Assembly: GCF_014646895.1 (NCBI RefSeq)
Contig: NZ_BMOD01000022.1
Span: 1 to 64,000, forward strand
From: Deinococcus roseus
GTDB taxonomy: Bacteria; Deinococcota; Deinococci; Deinococcales; Deinococcaceae
Direction: 5' to 3'
DNA: 64,000 nt
The position numbers and the translations under genes were made by a program. Below the pieces are notes generated by a model. It saw nothing but the letters and a program-made list of their open reading frames with translations, was not told where the DNA came from and made no database searches. Below are positions 1 to 8,570 of the stretch, piece by piece. Every line of letters begins with the position of its first letter. Within the stretch, counting starts at the first letter, position 1.

Positions 1-95
1 TCAAGCCCATCGCCATGGAAGAAGGTCTGCGTTTCGCCATCCGCGAAGGTGGCCGGACCGTTGGTGCAGGCGTGGTTTCCAAGGTGCTTGAATAA
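1..95 (+). CDS. tuf: Elongation factor Tu, C-terminal end only
   Basis: Only the last 30 codons are inside the window. They read through the domain-3 end of EF-Tu, with the FAIREGGRTVGAGVV stretch and the usual terminal KVLE. EF-Tu delivers aminoacyl-tRNA to the ribosome in a GTP-dependent step. The stop codon shares one base with the rpsJ start (TAATG), so the two genes are translationally coupled, as expected where the str operon runs into the S10 operon. The gene is cut by the left window edge, not truncated biologically as far as can be seen. Confidence 0.95.
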   Translation, partial: KPIAMEEGLRFAIREGGRTVGAGVVSKVLE

Positions 96-418
96 TGGTT
101 GCTCCCAAGATTCGCATCAAACTTCGTGGCTTTGACCACCGCACCCTCGACCAGAGTGCGTCCAAGATTGTGGACACCGTGCGCCGCACGGGTGCCAAGG
201 TGAGCGGACCCATTCCCCTCCCCACCCGCATCCGCCGTTTCACCGTGATGCGCAGCCCCTTTATTGACAAGGACAGCCGCGAATCCTTTGAAATCCGCAC
301 CCACAACCGCCTGGTGGACATCGAGTCCCCCACCAAGAAAACCATCGATTCCCTGATGACCCTGGATCTCCCCACTGGTGTGGACATCGAGATCAAAACC
401 GTGGGTGGTGCACAATGA
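95..418 (+). CDS. rpsJ: 30S ribosomal protein S10
   Basis: This 107-residue protein is slightly longer than the usual ~103. It carries the family signatures IRIKLRGFDH near the start and the GPIPLPT loop in the middle, with THNRLVDI in the second half. S10 sits in the head of the 30S subunit and also serves as the transcription antitermination factor NusE. It overlaps tuf by one base and rplC by 4 bases (ATGA), so it is part of a tightly coupled operon. Confidence 0.98.
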   Translation: MVAPKIRIKLRGFDHRTLDQSASKIVDTVRRTGAKVSGPIPLPTRIRRFTVMRSPFIDKDSRESFEIRTHNRLVDIESPTKKTIDSLMTLDLPTGVDIEIKTVGGAQ

Positions 419-1037
419 CCAAAGGCATTCTCGGCACCAAAGTCGGGATGACCCAAGTCTGGAAAGGCGATAAAGTCGTACCCGTCACCGTTGTGCTGGC
501 TGGCCCCTGCCAGATCGTGCAACGCAAAACTGCTGCCACCGACGGCTACAACGCCATCCAGGTTGGTTACGGCGAGCAGAAAGAAAGCCGCCTGAACAAA
601 CCCGCTCTGGGCCACCTGAAGAAAAACGGTGCCAGCGCAGTGCGTTTCCTCCGCGAATTCCGCGATTTCAACTTCGAAGGTGAAGTCCTCAAAGCTGACC
701 TGTTCGAGCAGGGCGAAATCGTTGATGTGACCGGCACCTCCAAGGGTCGCGGTACCCAGGGTGTCATGCGTCGCTGGGGCTTCAAAGGCGGTCCTGCCAG
801 CCACGGTTCCAAAAAATGGCACCGTCGCCCCGGTTCCATCGGACAGCGCAAAACCCCCGGTCGCGTTTACAAAGGCAAACGCATGGCCGGTCACTGGGGC
901 GTTGAACGCATCACCGTTCAGAACTTAGAGATCATCGAAGTTCGTCCTGATGAGAACCTGATTCTCGTCAAAGGCGGCATCCCCGGTCCCAACGGTGGTC
1001 TGGTCATCCTCAAAGCTGCCGCCAAGGGAGGCAAGTC

Positions 1038-1041
<4 letters not shown>
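415..1041 (+). CDS. rplC: 50S ribosomal protein L3
   Basis: This 208-residue protein begins GILGTKVGMTQ, the L3 signature. Its long internal loop GSIGQRKTPGRVYKGKRMAG reaches toward the peptidyl-transferase centre. L3 is an early assembly protein of the large subunit. Length is normal for bacteria. ATGA overlaps at both ends couple it to rpsJ and rplD. Nothing unusual is visible. Confidence 0.98.
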
Positions 1042-1630
<589 letters not shown>

Positions 1631-1634
<4 letters not shown>

Positions 1635-1918
1635 GCCATTTTGACACCATCAAAGCTCCTGTTGTGAGCGAAAAAGCTTTCGCTGGTATCGAGAACGGCG
1701 TTTACAGCTTCTGGGTTGACCCCCGCGTCACCAAACCTGAAATCAAAGCTGCCGTAGAAGCAGTCTTTGGCGTCAAAGTGGACAGCGTCAACACCCAGAA
1801 ACTGGTAGGCAAAGTCAAGCGTGCAGGCCGTTTCACCGGCAAGCGCATTGACCGCAAAAAAGCAATTGTCAAACTCAAAGAGGGCCAGAAAATCGAAGCC
1901 CTTGAGAACCTGGTTTAA
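1631..1918 (+). CDS. rplW: 50S ribosomal protein L23
   Basis: This 95-residue protein starts with the HFDTIKAPVVSEKA pattern typical of L23 and has the basic VGKVKRAGRFTGKR loop. L23 lies at the polypeptide exit and docks trigger factor and SRP. The start overlaps the rplD stop by 4 bases. The stop is followed by the rplB Shine-Dalgarno (AAGGAGC). Confidence 0.98.
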
Positions 1919-1929
1919 GGAGCGCTAGC

Positions 1930-2757
1930 ATGGCAGTCAAGACGTACCGTCCATACACTCCCTCCAGGCGCTTCCTGACCACGGCTGATTTCTCGGGCCT
2001 GACCAAAAAGCGCCCCGAGAAGAGTCTGACCACCTCCATTCACAAGACCGGTGGCCGCAACAACCGTGGTCGCATCACCAGCCGTTTCCGCGGTGGTGGC
2101 CACAAGCGCCTGTACCGGATCATCGACTTCAAACGCCGCGACAAGGCCGGGGTTCCCGCCAAGGTCTTCAGCGTGGAGTACGATCCCAACCGCAGTGCCC
2201 GCATTGCCCTCCTGCACTACCTGGACGGCGAGAAGCGCTACATCCTGGCTCCCGAAGGCCTGCAAGTCGGCTCCACCGTGGTGAGCGGTCCCGAAGCAGA
2301 ACCCAAGGTCGGCAATGCCCTGCCCCTGCGCTTCATGCCCGTCGGTGCCGTGGTCCACAACGTGGAACTGGTGCCCGGACGTGGTGGTCAGATGGCCCGC
2401 AGCGCCGGTACGAGCATCCAGATCCAGGGTAAAGAAGGCGACTACGCGATTTTGCGCCTGCCCAGCGGCGAACTTCGCCGTGTGCACACCGAGTGCTACG
2501 CCACCGTTGGCAGCATCGGCAACGCAGAGCACAAGAACATCGTGATCGGTAAAGCTGGACGCACCCGCTGGCTCGGACGCAAGCCCTATCAGCGTGGCTC
2601 TTCCATGAACCCTGTGGATCACCCCCACGGTGGTGGTGAAGGTCGCACTGGTGTTGGCCGCACGCCTGTTTCCCCCTGGGGACAGCCTGCCAAAGGTCTC
2701 AAGACCCGCAAGCGTCGCAAGAACAGCAGCCGCTTCATCGTCGCTCGCCGGAAGTAA
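1930..2757 (+). CDS. rplB: 50S ribosomal protein L2
   Basis: This 275-residue protein begins with the conserved VKTYRPYTPSRR and ends with the NPVDHPHGGGEGRTG segment, whose histidine lies next to the peptidyl-transferase centre, plus a basic tail. L2 is required for subunit association and peptide-bond formation. Start chosen at the ATG 5 nt after AAGGAGC. Family length and motifs are intact. Confidence 0.98.
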   Translation: MAVKTYRPYTPSRRFLTTADFSGLTKKRPEKSLTTSIHKTGGRNNRGRITSRFRGGGHKRLYRIIDFKRRDKAGVPAKVFSVEYDPNRSARIALLHYLDGEKRYILAPEGLQVGSTVVSGPEAEPKVGNALPLRFMPVGAVVHNVELVPGRGGQMARSAGTSIQIQGKEGDYAILRLPSGELRRVHTECYATVGSIGNAEHKNIVIGKAGRTRWLGRKPYQRGSSMNPVDHPHGGGEGRTGVGRTPVSPWGQPAKGLKTRKRRKNSSRFIVARRK

Positions 2758-2769
2758 TAAGGAGCCTGC

Positions 2770-3057
2770 ATGCCTCGTAGCCTGAAAAAAGGACCGTTTG
2801 TTGACGGCCACCTGCTGGACAAAGTGGACACCCTCAACAACAGCAACAGAAAACAAGTGATCAAAACCTGGAGCCGCCGCTCCACCATCGTTCCCGAAAT
2901 GATCGGACACACTGTGGCTGTGTACAACGGCAAACAGCACATCCCCGTCTACGTGAACGAGCAGATGATTGGTCACAAACTCGGCGAGTTCTCTCCCACC
3001 CGCAACTACCGCGGCCACGGCGACGACAAGAACTCCAAATCCAGCAAGAAGAAGTAA
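2770..3057 (+). CDS. rpsS: 30S ribosomal protein S19
   Basis: This 95-residue protein has the S19 signature PRSLKKGPFVDGHLL at the N-terminus and GHKLGEFSPTRNYRGH near the C-terminus. S19 complexes with S13 in the 30S head and contacts the A-site finger. AAGGAG lies 5 nt before the start. The gene sits between rplB and rplV as in the standard S10 order. Confidence 0.98.
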   Translation: MPRSLKKGPFVDGHLLDKVDTLNNSNRKQVIKTWSRRSTIVPEMIGHTVAVYNGKQHIPVYVNEQMIGHKLGEFSPTRNYRGHGDDKNSKSSKKK

Positions 3058-3066
3058 GGAGGAGCC

Positions 3067-3405
3067 ATGCAAAGCAAAGCCATTGCCAGATACATTCGCA
3101 TCGCTCCGCGCAAAGTGCGCCTTGTCGTCGATGCCATTCGCGGCAAGTCCGTGAGCGAAGCCGAAGACCTGCTGCGCTTCATTCCGCGTGGCGCGTCCGA
3201 CCCCGTGCTGAAAGTGCTGAAAAGCGCCAAAGCCAACGCCGTGAACAACTTCGACCTGATCGAAGACCGCCTGTTCGTGGCCCAGACCTTCGTCAACGAA
3301 GGCCCCACCCTCAAGCGCATCCTCCCCCGTGCTCGTGGTCGTGGTGACATCCTCAAAAAGCGCACCAGCCACATCACCATCATTCTGGAGGAACGCAATG
3401 GGTAA
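3067..3405 (+). CDS. rplV: 50S ribosomal protein L22
   Basis: This 112-residue protein has the RYIRIAPRKVRLVVDAIRGK signature and the beta-hairpin PRARGRGDILKKRTSH that reaches into the exit tunnel and affects macrolide binding. A GGAGGAGCC Shine-Dalgarno precedes the ATG. The last 8 bases overlap the rpsC start, indicating translational coupling. Confidence 0.98.
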   Translation: MQSKAIARYIRIAPRKVRLVVDAIRGKSVSEAEDLLRFIPRGASDPVLKVLKSAKANAVNNFDLIEDRLFVAQTFVNEGPTLKRILPRARGRGDILKKRTSHITIILEERNG

Positions 3406-4141
3406 CAAAATCAACCCCAACGGACTGCGTCTGGGCATCACCAAGGACTGGAACAGCCGCTGGTACGCTTCCAAAAAGGATTACAAAAAACTCCTCAAGG
3501 AAGACGAGATCATCCGTGCTCTGGTCAGCAAGAGGCTTTCCACCGCTGGCGTTGCCCGCGTGGAAATCGAGCGTGCAGGTCAGCAGATCAGCGTGACCAT
3601 CAGTGCTGCCAAACCCGGCGTGGTGATTGGCAAAGGCGGCGAGGCCATCAAAGCCCTGCGCCAGGCCATCGAGGGTCTGGTTTCCGCTGGCACCGTGGCT
3701 GTGAATGTGGCAGAAGTGGGCAACCCCAACCTGTCCGCTCCCCTGGTGGCCCTGCGTGTGGCCGAGCAGATCGAGCGCCGTTTCGCTTTCCGCCGTGCCA
3801 TGAAGCAAGCTGCCCAGCGCGTGATGGAATCCGGAGCCCGTGGTGTGAAAATCATCCTGGGTGGCCGTCTCGGTGGTGCTGAACAGGCCCGCAACGAGAA
3901 AGTGCTGGAAGGCCGCGTGCCCCTGCATACCCTGCGCGCCGACATCGACTACGGAACTGCACTGGCCAAAACCACTTACGGCATCATTGGCGTCAAAGTC
4001 CTGGTGTTCAACGGTGAAGTGATCGGCAACCGTGGCGAAGTGCGTCCTGCACCCCAGCCCAAACCCCAGCGTGGCAACGAAGAGCGTGGCGCACAGCGTC
4101 GTCGTCCCACTGCCCGCCGTCGTAAAGAAGGAGGCGAGTAA
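3398..4141 (+). CDS. rpsC: 30S ribosomal protein S3
   Basis: The start is set at the ATG giving MGNKINPNGLRLG, the conserved S3 N-terminus, behind a GGAGG embedded in the end of rplV. A longer reading frame upstream is ignored. The protein has 247 residues. The KH-domain motif VVIGKGG is near residues 75-81, followed by the S3 C-terminal domain and a basic, unstructured tail. S3 forms part of the mRNA entry tunnel. The stop shares one base with the rplP start. Confidence 0.97.
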   Translation: MGNKINPNGLRLGITKDWNSRWYASKKDYKKLLKEDEIIRALVSKRLSTAGVARVEIERAGQQISVTISAAKPGVVIGKGGEAIKALRQAIEGLVSAGTVAVNVAEVGNPNLSAPLVALRVAEQIERRFAFRRAMKQAAQRVMESGARGVKIILGGRLGGAEQARNEKVLEGRVPLHTLRADIDYGTALAKTTYGIIGVKVLVFNGEVIGNRGEVRPAPQPKPQRGNEERGAQRRRPTARRRKEGGE

Positions 4142-4566
4142 TGCTTCTTCCCAAGCGAACCAAGTACCGCAAGATGTTCCGTGGTCGCATGACCGGTGCA
4201 ACCAAGGGCGGCGAGTACGTGGCCTTCGGAGATTTCGGCCTGGTGGCCACCGAGCCTGCCTGGATCAAATCCAACCAGATCGAAGCCTGCCGCATCGTGA
4301 TGAGCCGTTACTTCCGCCGTGGTGGTAAAATCTACATCCGCATTTTCCCGGACAAACCCATCACCAAGAAGCCTGCCGAAACCCGAATGGGTAAAGGCAA
4401 AGGTGCGGTAGAATACTGGGTGGCCGTCGTGAAGCCTGGCCGCGTGATGTTCGAAGTCGCCAATGTGACCGAAGAGCAGGCCCGTGAAGCCTTCCGTCTG
4501 GCTGGACACAAGCTGCCCATCAAGACCAAGATGGTCAAACGCGAGGTTTACGATGAAGCTCAGTGA
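4141..4566 (+). CDS. rplP: 50S ribosomal protein L16
   Basis: This 141-residue L16 begins MLLPKRTKYRKMFRGRMTG and contains the MGKGKGAVEYWVAVVKPG signature. L16 organises the A-site side of the 50S central protuberance and binds tRNA. TAATG coupling to rpsC and a 14-base overlap with rpmC place it in the same transcript. Confidence 0.98.
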   Translation: MLLPKRTKYRKMFRGRMTGATKGGEYVAFGDFGLVATEPAWIKSNQIEACRIVMSRYFRRGGKIYIRIFPDKPITKKPAETRMGKGKGAVEYWVAVVKPGRVMFEVANVTEEQAREAFRLAGHKLPIKTKMVKREVYDEAQ

Positions 4567-4744
4567 AATTCGCCAACTGAAGCCCGCTGAAATCGCGCAG
4601 GAAGTCGAAAGCCGCAAAAAAGAGCTGATGGAACTCCGTTTCCAGAACTCTGTCGGCCAGCTCGCCAACCCTGCTCGCATTCGCGAAATCAAGCGCGAAG
4701 TCGCCCAACTGCTGACCGTTTCTGCGGAAAGCAAAGGCAAGTAA
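4553..4744 (+). CDS. rpmC: 50S ribosomal protein L29
   Basis: This is a 63-residue helical protein, MKLSEIRQLKPAEIAQEVE..., with the L29 ELRFQNSVGQLANPARIREIKREVA pattern. The start lies inside the end of rplP (14-base overlap); a longer upstream reading would run through rplP sequence and is not credible. L29 sits near the tunnel exit beside L23. Confidence 0.96.
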   Translation: MKLSEIRQLKPAEIAQEVESRKKELMELRFQNSVGQLANPARIREIKREVAQLLTVSAESKGK

Positions 4745-4756
4745 GGGAGATTAGGG

Positions 4757-5011
4757 ATGCCCAAGAAAGTGCTCCAAGGTATCGTTGTCAGCGACAAAGC
4801 GGACAAGACGGTCACCGTGAAGGTTGAACGCAGGTTCAAACACCCCCTTTACGGTAAAGTCGTGACCCGTTCCAAGAAATATGCTGCCCACGATGAGACA
4901 AACGAATACCACACTGGTGACATTGTTGAAATCATCAGCGTGCGCCCCATTTCCAAGACCAAAACTTGGCAAGTGACCAAACTGATTGAGCGCGCCAGAG
5001 GTGAAGCATGA
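4757..5011 (+). CDS. rpsQ: 30S ribosomal protein S17
   Basis: This 84-residue OB-fold protein has the KVLQGIVVSDKADKTVTVKV N-terminal signature and HPLYGKVVTRSKKY. S17 binds 16S rRNA early in assembly. GGGAGATTAGGG precedes the ATG. It overlaps rplN by 4 bases (ATGA). Confidence 0.97.
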   Translation: MPKKVLQGIVVSDKADKTVTVKVERRFKHPLYGKVVTRSKKYAAHDETNEYHTGDIVEIISVRPISKTKTWQVTKLIERARGEA

Positions 5012-5412
5012 TCATGCCTCAAACGCGACTCGACGTCGCAGACAACAGCGGTGCCCGTGAAATCATGTGCATCCGTGTTCTGAACAACGGCATCGGCGCG
5101 AAGGGTCTGACCACCGGGGGTGGCGGCAACAAACGCTACGCCGGAGTGGGCGACATCATCATCGCCAGCGTCAAAGAAAGCACCCCCAAGGGCAACGTCA
5201 AGTCTGGCGATGTGGTCAAGGCCGTTGTGGTCCGCACCAGCAAAGCCATCCAGCGTCCCGACGGCAGCGTGATTCGCTTTGACAAGAACGCCGCTGTGAT
5301 CATCAACAACCAGGGTGAACCCCGTGGTACCCGTGTATTCGGGCCCGTGGCCCGCGAACTGCGTGACCGCAAGTTCATGAAGATCATCTCCCTGGCTCCG
5401 GAGGTGCTCTAA
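5008..5412 (+). CDS. rplN: 50S ribosomal protein L14
   Basis: This 134-residue protein starts MIMPQTRLDVADNSGARE, matching L14 with one extra residue. It is about 12 residues longer than the common 122, the extra being near the GGGGNKRYAGVGD loop and C-terminus. L14 forms part of inter-subunit bridges. It is coupled to both neighbours by 1-4 base overlaps. Confidence 0.97.
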   Translation: MIMPQTRLDVADNSGAREIMCIRVLNNGIGAKGLTTGGGGNKRYAGVGDIIIASVKESTPKGNVKSGDVVKAVVVRTSKAIQRPDGSVIRFDKNAAVIINNQGEPRGTRVFGPVARELRDRKFMKIISLAPEVL

Positions 5413-5726
5413 TGGGTCTTCACGTGAAGAAAGGCGACCTGGTTTACGTCGCCAGCGGTAAAGACAAAGGAAAAACCGGTAAGGTTCTCCTGGCCCTGCC
5501 CAGCGAAAACAAAGTGGTCGTTGAAGGCGTCAACGTGGTGAAAAAGCACGTCAAAGCCAACGCCAACAACCCCGAAGGTGGCATCGAGGAACGCGAAGCT
5601 GCACTGCATGCTTCCAAAGTCCGCGTTGTTGATCCCGAGACCGGCAAGCCCACCCGCACTCGTAAGCAAGTCGTGGACGGTAAAAAAGTTCGCGTCGCTA
5701 CGAAAAGCGGCAAAGTGATCGACTGA
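5412..5726 (+). CDS. rplX: 50S ribosomal protein L24
   Basis: This 104-residue protein has a KOW motif near the start (KKGDLVYVASGKDKGKTGKV) and VNVVKKHVK, typical of L24, the assembly initiator near the tunnel exit. The start shares a base with the rplN stop (TAATG). Length and order are standard. Confidence 0.97.
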   Translation: MGLHVKKGDLVYVASGKDKGKTGKVLLALPSENKVVVEGVNVVKKHVKANANNPEGGIEEREAALHASKVRVVDPETGKPTRTRKQVVDGKKVRVATKSGKVID

Positions 5727-5736
5727 GGTTAATGCT

Positions 5737-6276
5737 GTGGACGCTCTGAAGAAAAAATACTACGACGAGGTGCGTGCTCAACTGCAACAGGATTTTGGCT
5801 ACGCCAGCATCATGCAGGTGCCCCGCATCGAAAAAATCGTCCTGAACCAGGGTCTGGGTTCCAGCAAAGAAGACTCCAAAGTCATCGACAAAGCTGCCAG
5901 CCAACTCGCCATCATCGCACTGCAGAAGCCTGTGATCACCAAGGCCAAGAAGAGCGTGTCCAACTTCAAACTCCGTCAGGGCATGCCCATCGGATTGAAA
6001 GTGACCCTGCGCGGTCAGCGCATGTACACCTTCCTGGAAAAACTGATCAATGTGGGTCTGCCTCGCATCCGTGACTTCAGGGGTGTCAACCCCAACAGCT
6101 TCGATGGTCGCGGCAATTACAACCTCGGTGTGAAAGAGCAATTGATCTTCCCCGAGATCACCTATGATATGGTGGATGCCGTGCGCGGCATGGACATCAC
6201 CATTGTCACCAACGCTCGCACCGACGAAGAAGGCCGCGCCCTGCTTAAAGCACTGGGTCTGCCCTTCCGGAAGTAA
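5737..6276 (+). CDS. rplE: 50S ribosomal protein L5
   Basis: This 179-residue L5 contains PRIEKIVLNQGLG and the DFRGVNPNSFDGRGNYNLG signature. It binds 5S rRNA. The start codon is GTG behind GAGGTTAAT: the nearby ATG at 5732 runs into a stop after five codons, so GTG is the only reasonable start. It follows rplX by 10 bases. Confidence 0.97.
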   Translation: MDALKKKYYDEVRAQLQQDFGYASIMQVPRIEKIVLNQGLGSSKEDSKVIDKAASQLAIIALQKPVITKAKKSVSNFKLRQGMPIGLKVTLRGQRMYTFLEKLINVGLPRIRDFRGVNPNSFDGRGNYNLGVKEQLIFPEITYDMVDAVRGMDITIVTNARTDEEGRALLKALGLPFRK

Positions 6277-6288
6277 GGGAGAAGTTAA

Positions 6289-6471
6289 ATGGCGAACAAA
6301 GGTAAAGTCATTTCCCATAACAGCAAGAAATTCGCTGTGCAGAACTACAACCGCTGCCAGCGTTGCGGACGTGCCCGTGGATACTACCGTTTCTTCGGTC
6401 TCTGCCGCATCTGCCTGCGTGAAATGGCCCACCGTGGCGAACTGCCCGGCGTGAAGAAATCCAGCTGGTAA
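6289..6471 (+). CDS. rpsZ: 30S ribosomal protein S14, zinc-binding type
   Basis: This is a 60-residue S14 of the short, zinc-binding type. Cysteine pairs occur at residues 23/26 and 39/42 (NRCQRCGR and GLCRICLRE). It ends with the canonical GVKKSSW. Spc-operon position between rplE and rpsH is standard. It is followed by an unusually long 130-base gap that contains two hairpins (see 6472-6601). Confidence 0.97.
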   Translation: MANKGKVISHNSKKFAVQNYNRCQRCGRARGYYRFFGLCRICLREMAHRGELPGVKKSSW

Positions 6472-6487
6472 GAGGCTTTGGATACAG

Positions 6488-6507
6488 CCGGAGCGGTTTT
6501 GCTCCGG
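6488..6507 (+). promoter_or_regulatory. Hairpin downstream of rpsZ
   Basis: A perfect 7-bp stem, CCGGAGC/GCTCCGG with loop GGTTTT, starts 17 bases after the rpsZ stop. It is not followed directly by a U-run, so it is more likely an mRNA processing or structural element than a terminator. Confidence 0.5.
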
Positions 6508-6550
6508 GACTGTCTGAAGATCCTTTTTCGACAAAACAAGAATTCGCTTT

Positions 6551-6582
6551 GGGGAACATCCCTGAAAATCAGGGCTTTCCCC
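6551..6582 (+). promoter_or_regulatory. Nested stem-loop just upstream of rpsH
   Basis: An outer 6-bp stem (GGGGAA/TTCCCC) encloses a small asymmetric internal loop and an inner 6-bp stem (CCCTGA/TCAGGG, loop AAA). It ends 19 bases before the S8 start codon in an otherwise gapless operon. In E. coli S8 represses the spc operon through an mRNA structure near rplE, so an S8 target here is a reasonable inference but not shown. Confidence 0.5.
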
Positions 6583-6601
6583 ACCCTGAAAAGGATAAGA
6601 A

Positions 6602-6997
6602 ATGCTGAGCGATCCTATTGCAGATATGCTGACGCGCATTCGGAATGCGACGCGCACATATAAAGACAGCGTGGATGTGCCTGCCTCCAAGTTCAAGGAG
6701 CAAATCGCCAAAATTTTGGTGAAAGAGGGCTATCTCACGAGTTACGAGCGCGTTAATGAAGGCAAGTTTGATGTCTTGCGCATCCAGCTGAAGTACGGAC
6801 ACAAGCGTGAGCAAGTGATCAAGCACATTGAGCGCATCTCCCGCCCTGGCCGTCGTGCCTATGTCAACCACGAAGACCTCCCCCGCATTCACAAGGGTCT
6901 GGGTCTGGCCGTGGTTTCCACCTCCAAAGGTCTGCTTGCCGATCGCGATGCCCGTAAAGAAGGCATTGGCGGCGAAGTGATCTGCGTGATCTGGTAA
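6602..6997 (+). CDS. rpsH: 30S ribosomal protein S8
   Basis: This 131-residue protein begins MLSDPIADMLTRIRNA and ends with the S8 signature around VVSTSKGLLADRDARKEGIGGEVICVIW. It binds 16S rRNA helix 21 and, in E. coli, also its own mRNA. AAGGATAAGA precedes the ATG. The 130-base upstream gap carries two hairpins, unlike any other junction in this operon. Confidence 0.98.
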   Translation: MLSDPIADMLTRIRNATRTYKDSVDVPASKFKEQIAKILVKEGYLTSYERVNEGKFDVLRIQLKYGHKREQVIKHIERISRPGRRAYVNHEDLPRIHKGLGLAVVSTSKGLLADRDARKEGIGGEVICVIW

Positions 6998-7011
6998 GGG
7001 GGATTTGAAAC

Positions 7012-7569
7012 ATGTCCCGAATTGGTAAACAACCCATCACCGTTCCCGCTGGCGTTCAGGTCAGTGTGGAAAACAGTGAATTCAAAGTCAAAGGCCCCAA
7101 AGGCGAGCTGACGGTTCCTTTCAACAATGAACTGACCGTGGCTGTGGACGGCAGCACCATCAATGTGACCCGTCCCTCTGACCAGCCTCGCCACCGTGCC
7201 CTGCACGGCCTGACCCGCACCCTGGTCGCCAACGCTGTCAAAGGCGTGAGCGAAGGCTACACCATCAACATGGAACTCAAAGGTGTGGGCTACCGTGCCA
7301 AACTGGCTGGCAAAAACATCGAGATGACCATTGGTTACAGCCATCCCGTGGTGATGGAGCCCCCAGCCGGCATCACCTTTGCCGTGCCTGAGCCCACCAA
7401 GCTCTCCATCACCGGCATCGACAAGCAACTGGTCGGCCAGACCGCTGCCAACCTGCGTAAAGTGCGCAAACCCGATGTCTACCACGGCAAAGGTGTGCGT
7501 TACGCTGGCGAACAGATCGCGCTCAAAGCCGGTAAGGCAGGCGCCACCGGCGGGAAAGGGAAGAAATAA
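7012..7569 (+). CDS. rplF: 50S ribosomal protein L6
   Basis: This 185-residue protein begins MSRIGKQPITVPAGV and has the second-domain signature ITGIDKQLVGQTAANLRKVRKPDVYHGKG split over two helices. L6 supports the factor-binding region of the 50S subunit. The stop shares a base with the rplR start (TAATG). Confidence 0.98.
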   Translation: MSRIGKQPITVPAGVQVSVENSEFKVKGPKGELTVPFNNELTVAVDGSTINVTRPSDQPRHRALHGLTRTLVANAVKGVSEGYTINMELKGVGYRAKLAGKNIEMTIGYSHPVVMEPPAGITFAVPEPTKLSITGIDKQLVGQTAANLRKVRKPDVYHGKGVRYAGEQIALKAGKAGATGGKGKK

Positions 7570-7910
7570 TGCCCGCATTGGATCGTACCCTGCGCCGTAA
7601 GTACTCCAACCGTGCCAGGATCAAAAAGAACAGCGATCGTGTGCGCCTGAGCGTGTTCCGCTCCAGCAAGTACATCTACGCGCAAATCATCGATGACAAA
7701 AACGGTGTGACCCTCGCCCAGGCTGCTTCCAAAGCCCTGGGTGTGGAAGGCACCAAAACCGACGCTGCTGCTGCTGTGGGTAAAGCCATTGCCGAAGCTG
7801 CGCTTGCCAAAGGCGTCAAGCAAGTGGTTTTTGACCGTGGCGAATACAAGTACCATGGCCGCGTGAAAGCCCTCGCTGAAGCTGCAAGGGAGGGTGGCCT
7901 TGAGTTTTAA
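7569..7910 (+). CDS. rplR: 50S ribosomal protein L18
   Basis: This 113-residue L18 has RRKYSNRARIKK, RLSVFRSSKYIYAQIIDD and the C-terminal FDRGEYKYHGRVKALAEAAREGGL signature. It binds 5S rRNA with L5. It overlaps both rplF (1 base) and rpsE (11 bases). Confidence 0.97.
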   Translation: MPALDRTLRRKYSNRARIKKNSDRVRLSVFRSSKYIYAQIIDDKNGVTLAQAASKALGVEGTKTDAAAAVGKAIAEAALAKGVKQVVFDRGEYKYHGRVKALAEAAREGGLEF

Positions 7911-8406
7911 TCGCAACAACAACCGCGACCGTGACCGCGAAACCGGTGAATTCGAAGAAAAGATGATCAGCGTCAACCGCACCGCCAAGACCTACCAGGG
8001 TGGTCGCCGTTTCCGCTTCGCTGCTCTCGTTGTCATTGGTGACCGCAATGGTCGCGTCGGGATGGGCATTGGCAAAGCCAAAGAAGTGCCTGTCGCCATC
8101 GAAAAAGCCAAAGCAGTGGCCCGCAAGAACATGATCCAGGTCCCCGTGGAAAATGGCACCATTCCTCACGACATCGTGGGTGCCAGCACCACCAGCCGCG
8201 TGATCCTCAAGCCTGCAGGCCCTGGTACCGGTGTGATCGCCGGCTCCGTGCCCCGCGCCATTGCTGAACTCGCTGGCATCACCAACCTGCTGTCCAAGGA
8301 ACTCGGCTCCAGAAACCAGATCAACGTGGCTTACGCCGTGTTTGATGGCCTCAAAAGCCTGAAGACCAAGAAGCAAGTGGAAGATCTGCGCGGAGGCGCA
8401 CAATGA
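7900..8406 (+). CDS. rpsE: 30S ribosomal protein S5
   Basis: S5 of about 168 residues with the dsRNA-binding GRRFRFAALVVIGDRNGRVG segment and GTGVIAG. Start choice: AGGGAGG at 7887-7893 is 6 bases before the TTG at 7900 (giving MSFNRNNN), an ideal distance. A GTG at 7894 directly abuts the Shine-Dalgarno and would add only two residues. S5 contributes to translational fidelity and the mRNA entry site. Confidence 0.95.
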   Translation: MSFNRNNNRDRDRETGEFEEKMISVNRTAKTYQGGRRFRFAALVVIGDRNGRVGMGIGKAKEVPVAIEKAKAVARKNMIQVPVENGTIPHDIVGASTTSRVILKPAGPGTGVIAGSVPRAIAELAGITNLLSKELGSRNQINVAYAVFDGLKSLKTKKQVEDLRGGAQ

Positions 8407-8570
8407 AAATCAAACTCGTTCGCAGCACCATCGGCCGACCTGGTGACCAGATCGCAACCGTGAAGGCCCTGGGCCTGAAAAAAATCGGTGACGAGCGTGA
8501 AGTGCCCAACACCGATGCTGTCAAAGGCATGGTCAACAAGGTGAAATTCCTCCTGGAGGTTCAGGAATGA
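8403..8570 (+). CDS. rpmD: 50S ribosomal protein L30
   Basis: This 55-codon gene encodes MKIKLVRSTIGRPGDQIATV... with the L30 pattern GLKKIGDEREVPNTDAVKGMVNKV. It overlaps rpsE and rplO by 4 bases each. L30 is a small peripheral large-subunit protein. Position between rpsE and rplO is the standard one. Confidence 0.96.
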   Translation: MKIKLVRSTIGRPGDQIATVKALGLKKIGDEREVPNTDAVKGMVNKVKFLLEVQE

